This document shows positions 7,945 to 15,732 of a DNA stretch of 25,020 bases, one piece after another. The notes beneath the pieces were generated by a model. That model worked only from the letters and a program-made list of their open reading frames with translations, was not told the origin of the DNA and did not search any database. Position numbers and translations under genes: made by a program. The stretch is from an uncultured Prevotella sp. (GTDB taxonomy: Bacteria; Bacteroidota; Bacteroidia; Bacteroidales; Bacteroidaceae), in NCBI GenBank assembly GCA_937898715.1, contig CALEKA010000117.1:1-25020 (forward strand). Direction: 5' to 3'. How positions within the stretch are numbered: position 1 is the stretch's first letter; every line of letters starts with the position of its first letter.

Positions 7945-8592
7945 TTGTTTTTGCTTTTCGACTTCGGTGGCGTCATCGTCGACCTCGACCGCGAGCAAGT
8001 GATCCGCTCATTCTCCGCCATCGGTATAGACATACGCCCCTATCTCGGCACCTACAAGCAGAGCGGCATATTCAGCCAGCTCGAGCAAGGCCGCATCAGC
8101 ATAGCCCAATTCTGCCAAGCCCTGCGAGAGCTTAGCCAAGACCCCTCCGTGAGCGACGAAGCCATCGTCCATGCCTGGGAGAGCTTCCTCCACAAAGGAG
8201 TGCCCACCGAACGGCTCGACATGCTCCTGCGCATCCGAGAGCACTACTCCGTCAGCCTCCTGAGCAACACCAACGCCATCCATTGGCGCATGGCAGAGCA
8301 AGAATTCTTCCGCTACCGAGGACTCCAGGTCAACGACTTCTTCGACCACATCTTCCTCTCCTGCGAGATGGGCGTCGAAAAACCCGCCCCCGAGATCTTC
8401 CACCGAGTGGCAGAAGGACTCGGTGCAGACTCACCCTCCGACATACTCTTCTTCGACGACAGCGAAGTCAACTGCCAAGCAGCACGCCAATGCGGCATGC
8501 AAGCCCTCTTGGCACCCGCTGGCAGCGAATGGTTTAAATACTTTGATGATTATGGCAAACTACACCTTCCATCAGTTCCGTCACAGCGATAA
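7945..8592 (+). CDS. HAD-superfamily hydrolase, YihX-like (subfamily IA)
   Basis: A 215-residue HAD phosphatase. Motif I is FDFGGVIVD with nucleophile D6; the usual second Asp is replaced by Gly, as in the YihX and epoxide-hydrolase N-domain group. Motif II is SLLSNTN, motif III is the K in GVEKPAPEIF, and motif IV is FFDDSEVNCQAA. E. coli YihX is an alpha-D-glucose-1-phosphate phosphatase; the substrate here is unknown. The start is a TTG: there is no in-frame ATG, the motif I strand begins immediately, and the spacing CTCAAAA-TTG after the heptad repeat mirrors TTCAAA-ATG in front of the U32 gene. Its 3' end overlaps ribF by about 41 bp, suggesting translational coupling. Confidence 0.85.
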   Translation: MFLLFDFGGVIVDLDREQVIRSFSAIGIDIRPYLGTYKQSGIFSQLEQGRISIAQFCQALRELSQDPSVSDEAIVHAWESFLHKGVPTERLDMLLRIREHYSVSLLSNTNAIHWRMAEQEFFRYRGLQVNDFFDHIFLSCEMGVEKPAPEIFHRVAEGLGADSPSDILFFDDSEVNCQAARQCGMQALLAPAGSEWFKYFDDYGKLHLPSVPSQR

Positions 8593-9511
8593 GCCCAGTT
8601 CCGAACAAGGGCTCTGTGCCGCCATAGGCTTCTTCGACGGCGTACACCGAGGCCACCGCTACCTGATCTCCCAGGTCAAGGCCGAGGCAGAGAAGCGAGG
8701 ATTGCTACCCGTGGTGATCACCTTCGAAGAGCATCCCCGACTCGCACTCACACACACCCACTACTGGCCCGAACTCCTCACCACCAATGAGCAGAAGCTA
8801 CAGCTACTCTCCGAGACAGGACTCTACGGAGCAGCCATGCTCCACTTCGACCACAACATGTCCACACTCACCTCGCGCGAGTTTATGGACCTCATCCTCC
8901 GCAAAGAGCTCCACGTGAAGTGCCTCCTCGTGGGCTACGACCACCACTTCGGCTCCGACCTCTCAGCCACCTTCCGCGACTACGTGGCCTACGGGCGCGA
9001 ACTCGGCATAGAAGTGCTCCGCCAGCGCCCCTTCACCCTCGACGACGAACTGCGCGTCAGCTCCTCAGCCACCCGCCGATTCCTCGCCGGAGGCAACGTC
9101 GAGATGGCACGAGCCTGCCTGGGCCGCCCCTACACCATCGAGGGCACCATCGTAGAGGGCCATCACAAAGGCACCCTCATGGGCTTCCCCACAGCCAACC
9201 TCCTGCCCTCCTGCCCCGAGCAGATCATCCCCGGACGAGGCGTCTACGCCGTGAGAGCCACAGTGGGCGGATTCACCTACAAGGCCATGCTCAACATAGG
9301 CTGGCGACCCACCCTCGACAACGGCCACGACCAGACCATCGAAGCCCACCTGCTCGACTTCGACAGCCAACCCCTCTACCAGCAGCACATGATCCTCAGC
9401 TTCTACCGCCGCGTGCGCGACGAATACCGTTTCGCCTCCATCGAAGCCCTCCAGAAGCAACTCTCCGAAGATGCTGATACCGTGAGAGAAATGCTCGATC
9501 AAGACGATTAA
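8552..9511 (+). CDS. ribF: Bifunctional riboflavin kinase / FAD synthetase
   Basis: A 319-residue two-domain enzyme that makes FMN and then FAD from riboflavin. The N-terminal FAD synthetase (nucleotidyltransferase) domain shows IGFFDGVHRGHRYLI (residues 25-39, GxxDGxHxGH site), PVVITFEEHP, TTNEQKLQLL and LLVGYDHHFGSD. The C-terminal riboflavin kinase domain shows GRPYTIEGTIVEGHHKG, MGFPTANLLP, GRGVYAV, NIGWRPT and IEAHLLDFD. Length fits the family (~310). The ATG at 8552 or the one at 8546 is preferred over a longer in-frame extension to 8423, which lies wholly inside the HAD gene and has no family resemblance. It overlaps the HAD gene, so the two are probably one operon. Confidence 0.93.
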   Translation: MANYTFHQFRHSDKPSSEQGLCAAIGFFDGVHRGHRYLISQVKAEAEKRGLLPVVITFEEHPRLALTHTHYWPELLTTNEQKLQLLSETGLYGAAMLHFDHNMSTLTSREFMDLILRKELHVKCLLVGYDHHFGSDLSATFRDYVAYGRELGIEVLRQRPFTLDDELRVSSSATRRFLAGGNVEMARACLGRPYTIEGTIVEGHHKGTLMGFPTANLLPSCPEQIIPGRGVYAVRATVGGFTYKAMLNIGWRPTLDNGHDQTIEAHLLDFDSQPLYQQHMILSFYRRVRDEYRFASIEALQKQLSEDADTVREMLDQDD

Positions 9512-9592
9512 TCCCCCCCGATCCCTCCCCCCCCATAGCAAGAAAATGCTCGACAGACGAGTCAACCCTTCAAGAAATAGTTTGAACACAAG

Positions 9593-10462
9593 ATGAGTCA
9601 ATCCATCGTAATCTTCCTGCTCTTTGCAGTGGTACAGGTAGTGTCGTCACTAGCAGCCCTGCTCTTCTCCAACATCGACAAGCTCGGATCGGGCCTCCCG
9701 CTCGAGAGCCTCACCATCCAGCCCGTCACCGCAGGCATCTGCCTGTTCATCGGCGAAGCCATCATCGGCGCCGGCCTCTGGTACTACTACCACACCGAAG
9801 CCATCTATCGTCGCCTCGTCAGCGCCGACGCCCTGAAAGGCCAACAAGCCGAGGATGACCAACAAACTGCGGATGCCCAAAAAACTGCGGATGACCCAAA
9901 AGCTGCGGATGCCCAAAAAGTTGCGGATGACCAAAAAGCTGCGGATGACCAAAAAGCCCAAAAAGCTGCGGACGCCCAAAAAGCATCGCTCCAAGGCTCT
10001 TACCTTTTCCCCACCATCAAGCGTCATCTGCCCGAGCGACGCATCACGTGGCTTCGCGCTTCAATTTATGTATTGCTCACGATTGGCGTAGCCCTGGTCA
10101 TAGGAGAAATTATCCCATGGATCGGTATTGACGACACCACGGAGCAGACGCTCTTCAAGGGCATGATCTCCAATCCCTGGTGCCTTCTACTGCTCTGCCT
10201 CGTAGGCCCCTGTGCAGAAGAGCTCACGTTTCGTCAAGGCATCGTCCGCGGTCTTTATCGTTGGGGGCTTCCCGGTTGGGCATCAGCCCTTATCGCCGCC
10301 ATAGCCTTCGCCGTCATCCACGGCAACCTCGCACAGGGCATCCCCGCCCTCATCGTAGGCTTCCTCTTCGGTCTGCTCTACCTGCGCACAGGCAATCTCA
10401 AGCTCTGCCTCACCGCCCACATTATCAACAACGTGATAGCAGCGCTGATGATAATCTGCTGA
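9593..10462 (+). CDS. CPBP-family intramembrane metalloprotease with repeat-expanded loop
   Basis: A 289-residue CPBP (Abi/Rce1-type) membrane protein. The catalytic motifs are E209-E210-x3-R214 (CAEELTFRQG), H243 (FAVIHGN) and H276-x3-N280 (LTAHIINN), so the active site is complete. About six hydrophobic segments are visible: roughly 3-26, 45-64, 153-173, 195-208, 228-245 and 250-285. Between the second and third lies residues about 85-131, a charged low-complexity stretch of ADDQKAADAQK-type repeats encoded by a near-perfect nucleotide repeat; this loop is unlike the normal family and probably cytoplasmic and disordered. Family members process prenylated proteins, bacteriocins or signalling peptides; the target here is unknown. 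Start ATG at 9593 follows a C-rich 81-bp spacer. Confidence 0.85.
   Translation: MSQSIVIFLLFAVVQVVSSLAALLFSNIDKLGSGLPLESLTIQPVTAGICLFIGEAIIGAGLWYYYHTEAIYRRLVSADALKGQQAEDDQQTADAQKTADDPKAADAQKVADDQKAADDQKAQKAADAQKASLQGSYLFPTIKRHLPERRITWLRASIYVLLTIGVALVIGEIIPWIGIDDTTEQTLFKGMISNPWCLLLLCLVGPCAEELTFRQGIVRGLYRWGLPGWASALIAAIAFAVIHGNLAQGIPALIVGFLFGLLYLRTGNLKLCLTAHIINNVIAALMIIC
9850..9990 (+). repeat. In-frame coding tandem repeat in the CPBP gene
   Basis: Units of 15 to 30 bp built on GATGCCCAAAAAGCTGCG and GATGACCAAAAAGCTGCG repeat in frame, giving A-D-D/A-Q-K-A-A repeats. Copies differ by few bases and by multiples of three, pointing to recent slippage expansion. Confidence 0.8.
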
Positions 10463-10883
10463 TTAAGTATTATATTCAGGCAAAATCTCTTTTGCTGACA
10501 AGCCTTTCACCCAGTTCTGTGGGCGACGCGTCTCGCGTCGGCACGCACCCACTAATCAAGAGGCGAACCCACTGGCTATAGGCTCACTTCTTGTCCGTAG
10601 GTAGCGCCGACGCGAGACGCGTCGCCCACAGAACTAAGTGAAAAGCTTGTCATGCCCACAGAACTGACTGAAGGCTTGTCATGCCGACGCGAGACGCGTC
10701 GCTCCCAGTATTGGCTGAAAAGCTTGCAAGCATGTAATACTTAATATTTGAATATTGCAAGCATGTAATACTTAATACTTTATACTTAATACTTGAATAT
10801 TGCAAGAATGTATTACTTATTACTTGAATATTGCAAGAATGTAATACTTAATACTTTATACTTAATACTTCCCTATATATAAT
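10463..10883. repeat. 421-bp composite repeat spacer between CPBP gene and dusB
   Basis: No gene is apparent. The spacer begins with a degraded heptad (TTAAGTATTATATT), then CAAGCCTTTCACCCAGTTCTGTG leading into a GC hairpin, two oppositely oriented GC hairpins, and copies of AGCTTGTCATGCC and AGCTTGCAAGCATGTAATACTT. It ends with four blocks of AATACTT heptads joined by TTGCAAGAATGT links (about 10735-10870), 14 bp before the dusB ATG. Confidence 0.8.
10521..10703. repeat. Three REP-like GC hairpins (one plus, two minus)
   Basis: Units at 10521-10542, 10606-10627 and 10683-10703. The first reads CGACGCG-TCT-CGCGTCG; the other two read CGACGCG-AGA-CGCGTCG, its reverse complement. The last two are direct repeats that also share the flank CCCACAGAACT...GCTTGTCATGCC, suggesting local duplication. 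Confidence 0.8.
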
Positions 10884-11903
10884 ATGCAAATCGGCTCTCT
10901 CAACCTTGGCCCCCGCCCCGTGCTCCTCGCTCCGATGGAAGACGTGACCGACATAGGCTTCCGTCTGCTCTGCCGCCGCCTCGGAGCCTCCATGGTCTAC
11001 TCCGAATTCGTGGCAGCCGACGCACTCGTGCGCATGGTCAACAAAAGCATAGAAAAACTCACCGTCTGCGAGGCAGAACGCCCCGTAGCCATCCAGATAT
11101 ACGGCAAAGACCCCATCGCCGTGCGCGATGCCGCACAAATCGTTGTAGAGCGCGCCCACCCCGACGTGCTCGACATCAACTTCGGCTGCCCCGTGAAGCG
11201 CGTAGCCGGCAAAGGCGCTGGAGCCGGACTCCTGCAAGACGTGCCGCGCATGCTCGAGATCACCCGTGCCGTGGTCGACGCCGTCAAGGTGCCCGTCACC
11301 GCCAAGACACGCCTCGGATGGGACGCCGAACACAAGATCATCGTTCCCCTGGCCGAACAACTCCAAGACTGCGGCATACAAGCCCTCACCATCCACGGCC
11401 GCACACGCGCCCAGATGTACAACGGCGAGGCCGACTGGACACTCATAGGCGAAGTGAAGCGCAACCCACGCATGCACATACCCATCATCGGCAATGGCGA
11501 CATCTCATCCGCCGAAGATGCCGTGCAAGCCTTCGAGCGCTACGGCGTAGACGCCATCATGGTGGGACGTGCCACCTTCGGCCGCCCATGGATATTCAAG
11601 GAAATGCACGATGCCCTACAGCCCACCGACCACAGCGTCGACGACGTTATCCCATCGGCCTACCCACCCATGTCGCCCGACTGGAAACTCGATGTGCTCA
11701 AGGAACAGGTGCGGCAGAGCGTAGCACGCATCGACGAGTACCGAGGCATACTCCACATACGCCGCCACCTCGCCGCCACCCCCCTCTTCAAGGGCATCCC
11801 CAACTTCCGACAGACACGCATCGACATGCTACGAGCCGAAACCCTCGACAGCCTCTTCCAGATTATGGAGAGCACACGCGAACTGATCAATAAAAAGTAT
11901 TAA
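10884..11903 (+). CDS. dusB: tRNA-dihydrouridine synthase, DusB type
   Basis: A 339-residue flavoenzyme that reduces uridine to dihydrouridine in tRNA. It has the FMN-binding TIM-barrel motifs: LLAPMEDVTDIGFR (residues 14-27), INFGCPVKRV with catalytic C102, GAGAGLL, VTAKTRLGW, IHGRTRAQMYNGEADW, PIIGNGDI and DAIMVGRATFGRPW. The C-terminal helical domain (about 240-339) contains HIRRHLA and FRQTRIDML. Length is normal for the family. The ATG at 10884 gives the standard MQIG-x-L start and sits 14 bp after the repeat block. It is flanked on both sides by heptad repeats, so it is probably transcribed alone or by read-through. Confidence 0.9.
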   Translation: MQIGSLNLGPRPVLLAPMEDVTDIGFRLLCRRLGASMVYSEFVAADALVRMVNKSIEKLTVCEAERPVAIQIYGKDPIAVRDAAQIVVERAHPDVLDINFGCPVKRVAGKGAGAGLLQDVPRMLEITRAVVDAVKVPVTAKTRLGWDAEHKIIVPLAEQLQDCGIQALTIHGRTRAQMYNGEADWTLIGEVKRNPRMHIPIIGNGDISSAEDAVQAFERYGVDAIMVGRATFGRPWIFKEMHDALQPTDHSVDDVIPSAYPPMSPDWKLDVLKEQVRQSVARIDEYRGILHIRRHLAATPLFKGIPNFRQTRIDMLRAETLDSLFQIMESTRELINKKY

Positions 11904-11997
11904 GTATTAAGTATTAAGTATTACACTCTTGCAGATGAGTATTGATTAGCAACATTGCAAGAATGTAATACTTAATACTTAATACTTTATACTTCTA
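11898..11997. repeat. Heptad inverted repeat between dusB and dapB
   Basis: AAGTATT repeats begin in the last codons and stop of dusB and run to about 11923. They are followed by ACACTCTTGCAGATG, then TTGCAAGAATGTAATACTT and AATACTT repeats (11954-11995). This is the simplest example of the composite spacer, with no GC hairpin in the middle. Confidence 0.8.
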
Positions 11998-12007
11998 AAA
12001 AAATTAT

Positions 12008-12015
12008 TACTTTTG
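12008..12015 (+). promoter_or_regulatory. -7 box of dapB promoter
   Basis: TACTTTTG at 12008-12015 matches the TAnnTTTG consensus. Transcription would start around 12022, giving a leader of about 26 nt before the ATG at 12048. No clear -33 TTTG is seen; that position is occupied by the end of the heptad repeat. Confidence 0.6.
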
Positions 12016-12047
12016 CCCACAACATCAACACATAAACCCCTATAACA

Positions 12048-12803
12048 ATGAAAATAGCACTGATTGGCTACGGCAAGATGGGCCACATGATAGAAGATAT
12101 AGCACGACAGAGAGGACACGAGATCACCTGCATCATCGACGTGAACAATACCGAAGACTTCGATTCCGACGCATTTCGCAGCGCCGAGGTAGCCATCGAG
12201 TTCACATCGCCCTCAGCCGCCTACGGCAATTACCTCCGCGCTTGGAAACAAGGCGTCAAGGTGGTGAGCGGTAGCACCGGATGGCTCAAAGAGCACGAAG
12301 CCGACGTCAAGCGCGAATGCGCCGAAGGCGGACACACCCTCTTCTGGGCATCCAACTTCTCACTCGGCGTAGCCATCTTCTCAGCCGTCAATAAGTACTT
12401 GGCACGCATCATGAACGCCTACCCCACCTACGACGTCACCGAAGTAGAAACCCACCACATCCACAAACTCGACGCTCCAAGCGGCACCGCCATCACCCTG
12501 GCAGAGCAAGTATGCGCCGAGCTCGACCGTAAGAAGTCGTGGGTGAAAGGCCAGGTACACAATGCCGACGGCACCATCACAGGATCCAAGGATACCCCCA
12601 AAGACCAGCTCCGCATCGACGCCATCCGCGAGGGCGAAGTGCCAGGCATCCACACCATCACCTACGACTCGCCTGCCGACATGATACAGATCACCCACTC
12701 CGCACACAACCGCAGCGGATTCGCACTCGGAGCAGTGCTCGCAGCAGAATTCACCGCCACCCACGAAGGCCTGCTCACAACCGACGATTTGTTTAAGTTC
12801 TAA
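12048..12803 (+). CDS. dapB: 4-hydroxy-tetrahydrodipicolinate reductase
   Basis: A 251-residue NAD(P)H-dependent reductase of the lysine/diaminopimelate pathway, supplying cell-wall precursor. Visible motifs: IGYGKMGHMI (residues 6-15, nucleotide-binding loop), EFTSPSA, VVSGSTGW, WASNFSLGV, and the signature ETHHIHKLDAPSGTA (residues 134-148) with H136/H137 and K140 as the likely catalytic and substrate residues. The C-terminus has REGEVPGIHTITYDSPADMIQITHSAHNR and GFALGA. Length matches short bacterial DapB proteins (about 250). The promoter is 33-40 bp upstream, and lepB follows 20 bp after the stop, so these are probably one transcript. Confidence 0.93.
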   Translation: MKIALIGYGKMGHMIEDIARQRGHEITCIIDVNNTEDFDSDAFRSAEVAIEFTSPSAAYGNYLRAWKQGVKVVSGSTGWLKEHEADVKRECAEGGHTLFWASNFSLGVAIFSAVNKYLARIMNAYPTYDVTEVETHHIHKLDAPSGTAITLAEQVCAELDRKKSWVKGQVHNADGTITGSKDTPKDQLRIDAIREGEVPGIHTITYDSPADMIQITHSAHNRSGFALGAVLAAEFTATHEGLLTTDDLFKF

Positions 12804-12823
12804 GCCCCCACACACCTCAAAGC

Positions 12824-14398
12824 ATGGAAACGTATAAGATTCATTCCAGCAATAACCCCCAAGCCCCCAATGGCGGAGCCAACGACCAAAAGACCACTGG
12901 CGGAGCCAATGCCCCAAAGACCACTGGCGGAGCCAACGACCCAAAAGCCAAAAGATCGTGGGTGAAGTTCACGGTTGTCACGCTGATCTACTTGGCATTC
13001 CTCGTGTGGGTCAAGTCGTGGTGGGGACTCCTCGTGGTGCCCTTCATCTTCGACCTCTACGTGACGCATCGCATCAAGTGGGGATGGTGGAGAGAGCCCG
13101 AAGTAAGCCCCGCCACCCGATTCACCATGAGCTGGGTCGACGCCATCACCTTCGCCCTCGTAGCCATCTACTTCCTCAATCAGTTCTTCTTCCAGAACTT
13201 CGTCATCCCCTCCTCCTCGCTCGAGAAGACCCTCCTCACGGGCGACTACCTCCTCGTATCAAAGCTCTCCTACGGACCCCGCATACCCCAGACACCCCTC
13301 ACCATGCCCCTCACGCAGCACACGCTGCCCCTGCTCGGCTGTAAGAGCTATCTGGACCACCCCCATTGGGACTATCGACGCGTCAAAGGTCTGGGCCACG
13401 TAGAGCTCGGCGACATCGTCGTGTTCAACTATCCCGCGGGCGACACCGTAGCCATCCGTCAGCAAAATCAAGACTACTACCGCTTGGCCTACCAGCTCGG
13501 CGACCAAGCCCTCGGACAGCCCGCCACCGAGATCGGCCAGCAGCCCACACTCGCCTCTGCCTCGCTCCACAAAGGCATGAGCTACGAGGAGCAGCAGCAA
13601 TTCTTCAGCCGACTCTATGCCGCAGGCACAGCCTATATGCGCTCCGATCATGAAGACTTCGGCGAGATCGTAGCCCGCCCCACCGACCGTCGCGAAAACT
13701 ACGTGAAGCGCTGCGTAGGTCTGCCCGGACAGACCCTCCAGATCCGCAACAACGTGATCTACCTCAACGGCCATGCCCAGCCACAGCCCGAGCACGTACA
13801 GTTCGCCTACGAAGTGACCCTCCGCACCGACCTGCCCGATGACCTCATCCGTGAGCTCGGCATCACCCAAGAAGACCTCACCACGCAGCGCAACGGCAAC
13901 GTAGTATGGATGCCCATGACCGCCCACGTACATCAAGTGCTCTCCCACCGTCCCGACCTCGTAAAGTCCATACGTCCCGCAGAGCCCGCCTCCGACTGGC
14001 TCTACCCGCAGAATAAGGTGACGGGATGGACCACTGCCAACTACGGCCCCATCTGGATACCCAAGAAGGGAGCACGCCTCCACCTCACCCTCGACAACCT
14101 GCCCATCTACGAGCGCCCCATCCGCGTATACGAGGGCAACTCGCTCGAAGTGCGCGGTGGACGGATCTACATCAACAATCGCCCCACCTCCGACTACACC
14201 TTCAAGCTCGACTACTACTGGATGATGGGCGACAATCGCGACAACTCCGCCGACTCCCGCTTCTGGGGCTTCGTGCCCGAAGACCACATCGTAGGCAAAC
14301 CGCTCTTCGTATGGCTCTCGCTCGACGACGACTACGGATGGTTCGACGGCCACGTACGCTGGAACCGCGTGTTCAAACGCGTGTGGGACATAAAATAA
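12824..14398 (+). CDS. lepB: Signal peptidase I (large Bacteroidales form)
   Basis: A 524-residue serine-lysine protease that removes signal peptides at the membrane. Membrane segments lie at about 48-64, 66-80 and 104-122. The Ser box is VIPSSSLEKTL, with S132 the likely nucleophile (Leu replaces the usual Met after it). The Lys box is NYVKRCVGLPGQ with K295. The last box is GDNRDNSADSRFWG (residues 469-482). The roughly 130 residues between the Ser and Lys boxes and the insert before GDNRDNS are long but usual for Bacteroidales LepB. Residues 17-40 are an unusual N-terminal repeat, GGANDQKTT three times. It is followed by an S26-like paralogue and a WbqC gene, a conserved order in Bacteroides relatives. 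Confidence 0.92.
   Translation: METYKIHSSNNPQAPNGGANDQKTTGGANAPKTTGGANDPKAKRSWVKFTVVTLIYLAFLVWVKSWWGLLVVPFIFDLYVTHRIKWGWWREPEVSPATRFTMSWVDAITFALVAIYFLNQFFFQNFVIPSSSLEKTLLTGDYLLVSKLSYGPRIPQTPLTMPLTQHTLPLLGCKSYLDHPHWDYRRVKGLGHVELGDIVVFNYPAGDTVAIRQQNQDYYRLAYQLGDQALGQPATEIGQQPTLASASLHKGMSYEEQQQFFSRLYAAGTAYMRSDHEDFGEIVARPTDRRENYVKRCVGLPGQTLQIRNNVIYLNGHAQPQPEHVQFAYEVTLRTDLPDDLIRELGITQEDLTTQRNGNVVWMPMTAHVHQVLSHRPDLVKSIRPAEPASDWLYPQNKVTGWTTANYGPIWIPKKGARLHLTLDNLPIYERPIRVYEGNSLEVRGGRIYINNRPTSDYTFKLDYYWMMGDNRDNSADSRFWGFVPEDHIVGKPLFVWLSLDDDYGWFDGHVRWNRVFKRVWDIK
12872..12952 (+). repeat. 27-bp in-frame tandem repeat at the lepB 5' end
   Basis: Three units start at 12872, 12899 and 12926, each beginning GGCGGAGCCAA. 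They encode GGAN-(D/A)-(Q/P)-K-T-T and the copies differ at a few bases. The stretch lies in the cytoplasmic N-terminal tail ahead of the first membrane segment. Confidence 0.85.
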
Positions 14399-14689
14399 GA
14401 TTAAGTAATAAGTAAAAAGTAATAAGTAATACATTCTTGCTCATTGCCCCCGCAGCATTTAAGTTATTCAGAGCCTACTGGGGGCGACGCGTCCCCGCGT
14501 CGGCATCAAGAGCGAGCAAGAAGCCTTCTCAAGCAGTTTTGGGGGCTACCTTTTTATGCCGACGCGGGGACGCGTCGCCCCCATTATCGGCTGAGAAGCC
14601 CTCTGAAAGACTCTCTGCAAGAATATAATACTTAATACTTTATACTTAATACTTTTCCCAACGGGAATATAATACTTAAAAAGATTCAT
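14399..14689. repeat. Composite repeat spacer between lepB and the S26-like gene
   Basis: AAGTAATAAGTAAAAAG heptads and TACATTCTTGC lie right after the lepB stop. A facing pair of GC hairpins follows, then CTCTGCAAGAATATAATACTT and heptads to about 14655, and a short CCCAACGGGAATATAATACTT copy. No gene is supported in this spacer. Confidence 0.8.
14481..14582. repeat. Pair of REP-like GC hairpins, long arms
   Basis: Units at 14481-14504 and 14558-14582 are exact reverse complements over more than 20 bp: GGGG-CGACGCG-TCCC-CGCGTCG-GC and its mirror. They are 53 bp apart and could pair with each other as well as form single hairpins. Confidence 0.85.
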
Positions 14690-15343
14690 ATGCATCTATC
14701 CTTCCGCCTACATACCACCTCATCCGTTTCCCCCTCTCCCCGGGGCGGGGGCTGGAGCTTGAGGCTCTTGGCATATGGCGCAGTAGCGATAGTGATGCTC
14801 TTGGCTGTAAGGTTCTGCCTCTTGGGGCACATCCGATTGGCAAACGATCAGCACGCCCTCGTGAGCCTCACCTACTACGGGCTGCGGCTACCCGGCGAAA
14901 GCCTTTGGGGTTACCACCGATGGGGCTACCGCACACCCGAGCGAGGCGACACCCTGGTCTACACCATCCCCACCCCCCAAGGCGAGACCACCCTCACCGG
15001 CACCTGCAGCGCCCTACCAGGCGAGACGGTATGGATCGACCCCGTCAGACAGAAGTTCCTGCCCGCACGCACCTCGCCCGACGCACGCCCCATCACCATT
15101 CCCCGTCGTGGAGAGTCCATCCGCGTCACCCCCTACAATGCCCGCCTCCTCGCATTCCTCATGCAGCACTACGAGCATTGCACCAACGTCAGCGCCACCC
15201 CCGACGGCCACCTCCTGCTCGACGGCACACCCGTAGAGCGTGCCCGCCTCCTGCGTGACTACTACTGGATAGAGACACGCACCGACTCCTTCCTCATCAT
15301 CCCCCACGACGCACTCGTAGGACGAATTGTACTTACCAAATAA
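14690..15343 (+). CDS. S26 signal-peptidase-like protein, probably catalytically inactive
   Basis: A 217-residue protein with one N-terminal membrane segment (about 28-50) followed by a periplasmic domain of the signal peptidase I fold. Against lepB, the segment RGDTLVYTIP matches LGDIVVFNYP, and TCSALPGETVWI matches RCVGLPGQTLQI. However, the catalytic Lys position is Gly, no SxS/SxM Ser box is seen before it, and the GDNRDNS box is reduced to IETRTDSF before LVGRIVL. It therefore looks like a pseudoenzyme. Its position after lepB and before the WbqC gene matches the Bacteroides arrangement with two S26 genes. Residues 13-23 are encoded by a C/G-rich stretch resembling repeats elsewhere in the window, so the true start could be downstream. 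Confidence 0.75.
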   Translation: MHLSFRLHTTSSVSPSPRGGGWSLRLLAYGAVAIVMLLAVRFCLLGHIRLANDQHALVSLTYYGLRLPGESLWGYHRWGYRTPERGDTLVYTIPTPQGETTLTGTCSALPGETVWIDPVRQKFLPARTSPDARPITIPRRGESIRVTPYNARLLAFLMQHYEHCTNVSATPDGHLLLDGTPVERARLLRDYYWIETRTDSFLIIPHDALVGRIVLTK

Positions 15344-15732
15344 TGTTAGTTTGGAGTTTTAAGGGGAGGTTTGGAGTTTAAGGGGAGGTTTGGAGTTTAA
15401 GGGGAGGTTTGGAGTTTTAAGGTTATGAGGTTATAAGGTTAGTTTGGAGTTTTAAGGTTATGAGGTTATAAGGTTAGTTTTCCTTTAATCTGTCTGAGTC
15501 TAACTTTATAACCTCATAACCTTAAAACTCCAAACCTCCCCTTAAAACTCCAAACTTACTTTATAACCTCATAACCTTAAAACTCCAAACCTCCCCTTAA
15601 AACTCCAAACCAACCTTATGACCTCATAACCTTAAAACTCCAAACCTCCCCTTAAACTCCAAACCTCCCCTTAAACTCCAAACTTACTTTATAACCTCAT
15701 AACCTTAAAACTCCAAACCTCCCTTTCCCCCT
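15344..15732. repeat. 389-bp inverted tandem-repeat array
   Basis: The left half (15349-15480) repeats GTTTGGAGTTTTAAGG, GGGGAGGTTTGGAGTTTAA and TTATGAGGTTATAAGG. The right half (15500-15727) repeats their complements (CTTTATAACCTCATAACC, TTAAAACTCCAAACCTCCCC). Around the centre, 15442-15477 and 15500-15535 pair at 35 of 36 positions with a 22-nt loop. The array begins a few bases after the S26-like stop and ends immediately before the WbqC gene. It contains no gene. Confidence 0.9.

Noticed and set aside
8423..8551. N-terminal extension of ribF
   Set aside because: The extra residues are a shifted reading of the HAD gene and do not resemble the FAD synthetase domain.
9855..10091. Lys/Arg/Leu-rich repeat peptide in another frame of the CPBP gene
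   Set aside because: It is only the shifted reading of the in-frame repeat; the CPBP frame has the full catalytic motifs on both sides.
13259..14434. 391-residue open frame on the minus strand
   Set aside because: It lies antisense to lepB, which contains complete signal peptidase motifs; its own translation has no recognisable domain.
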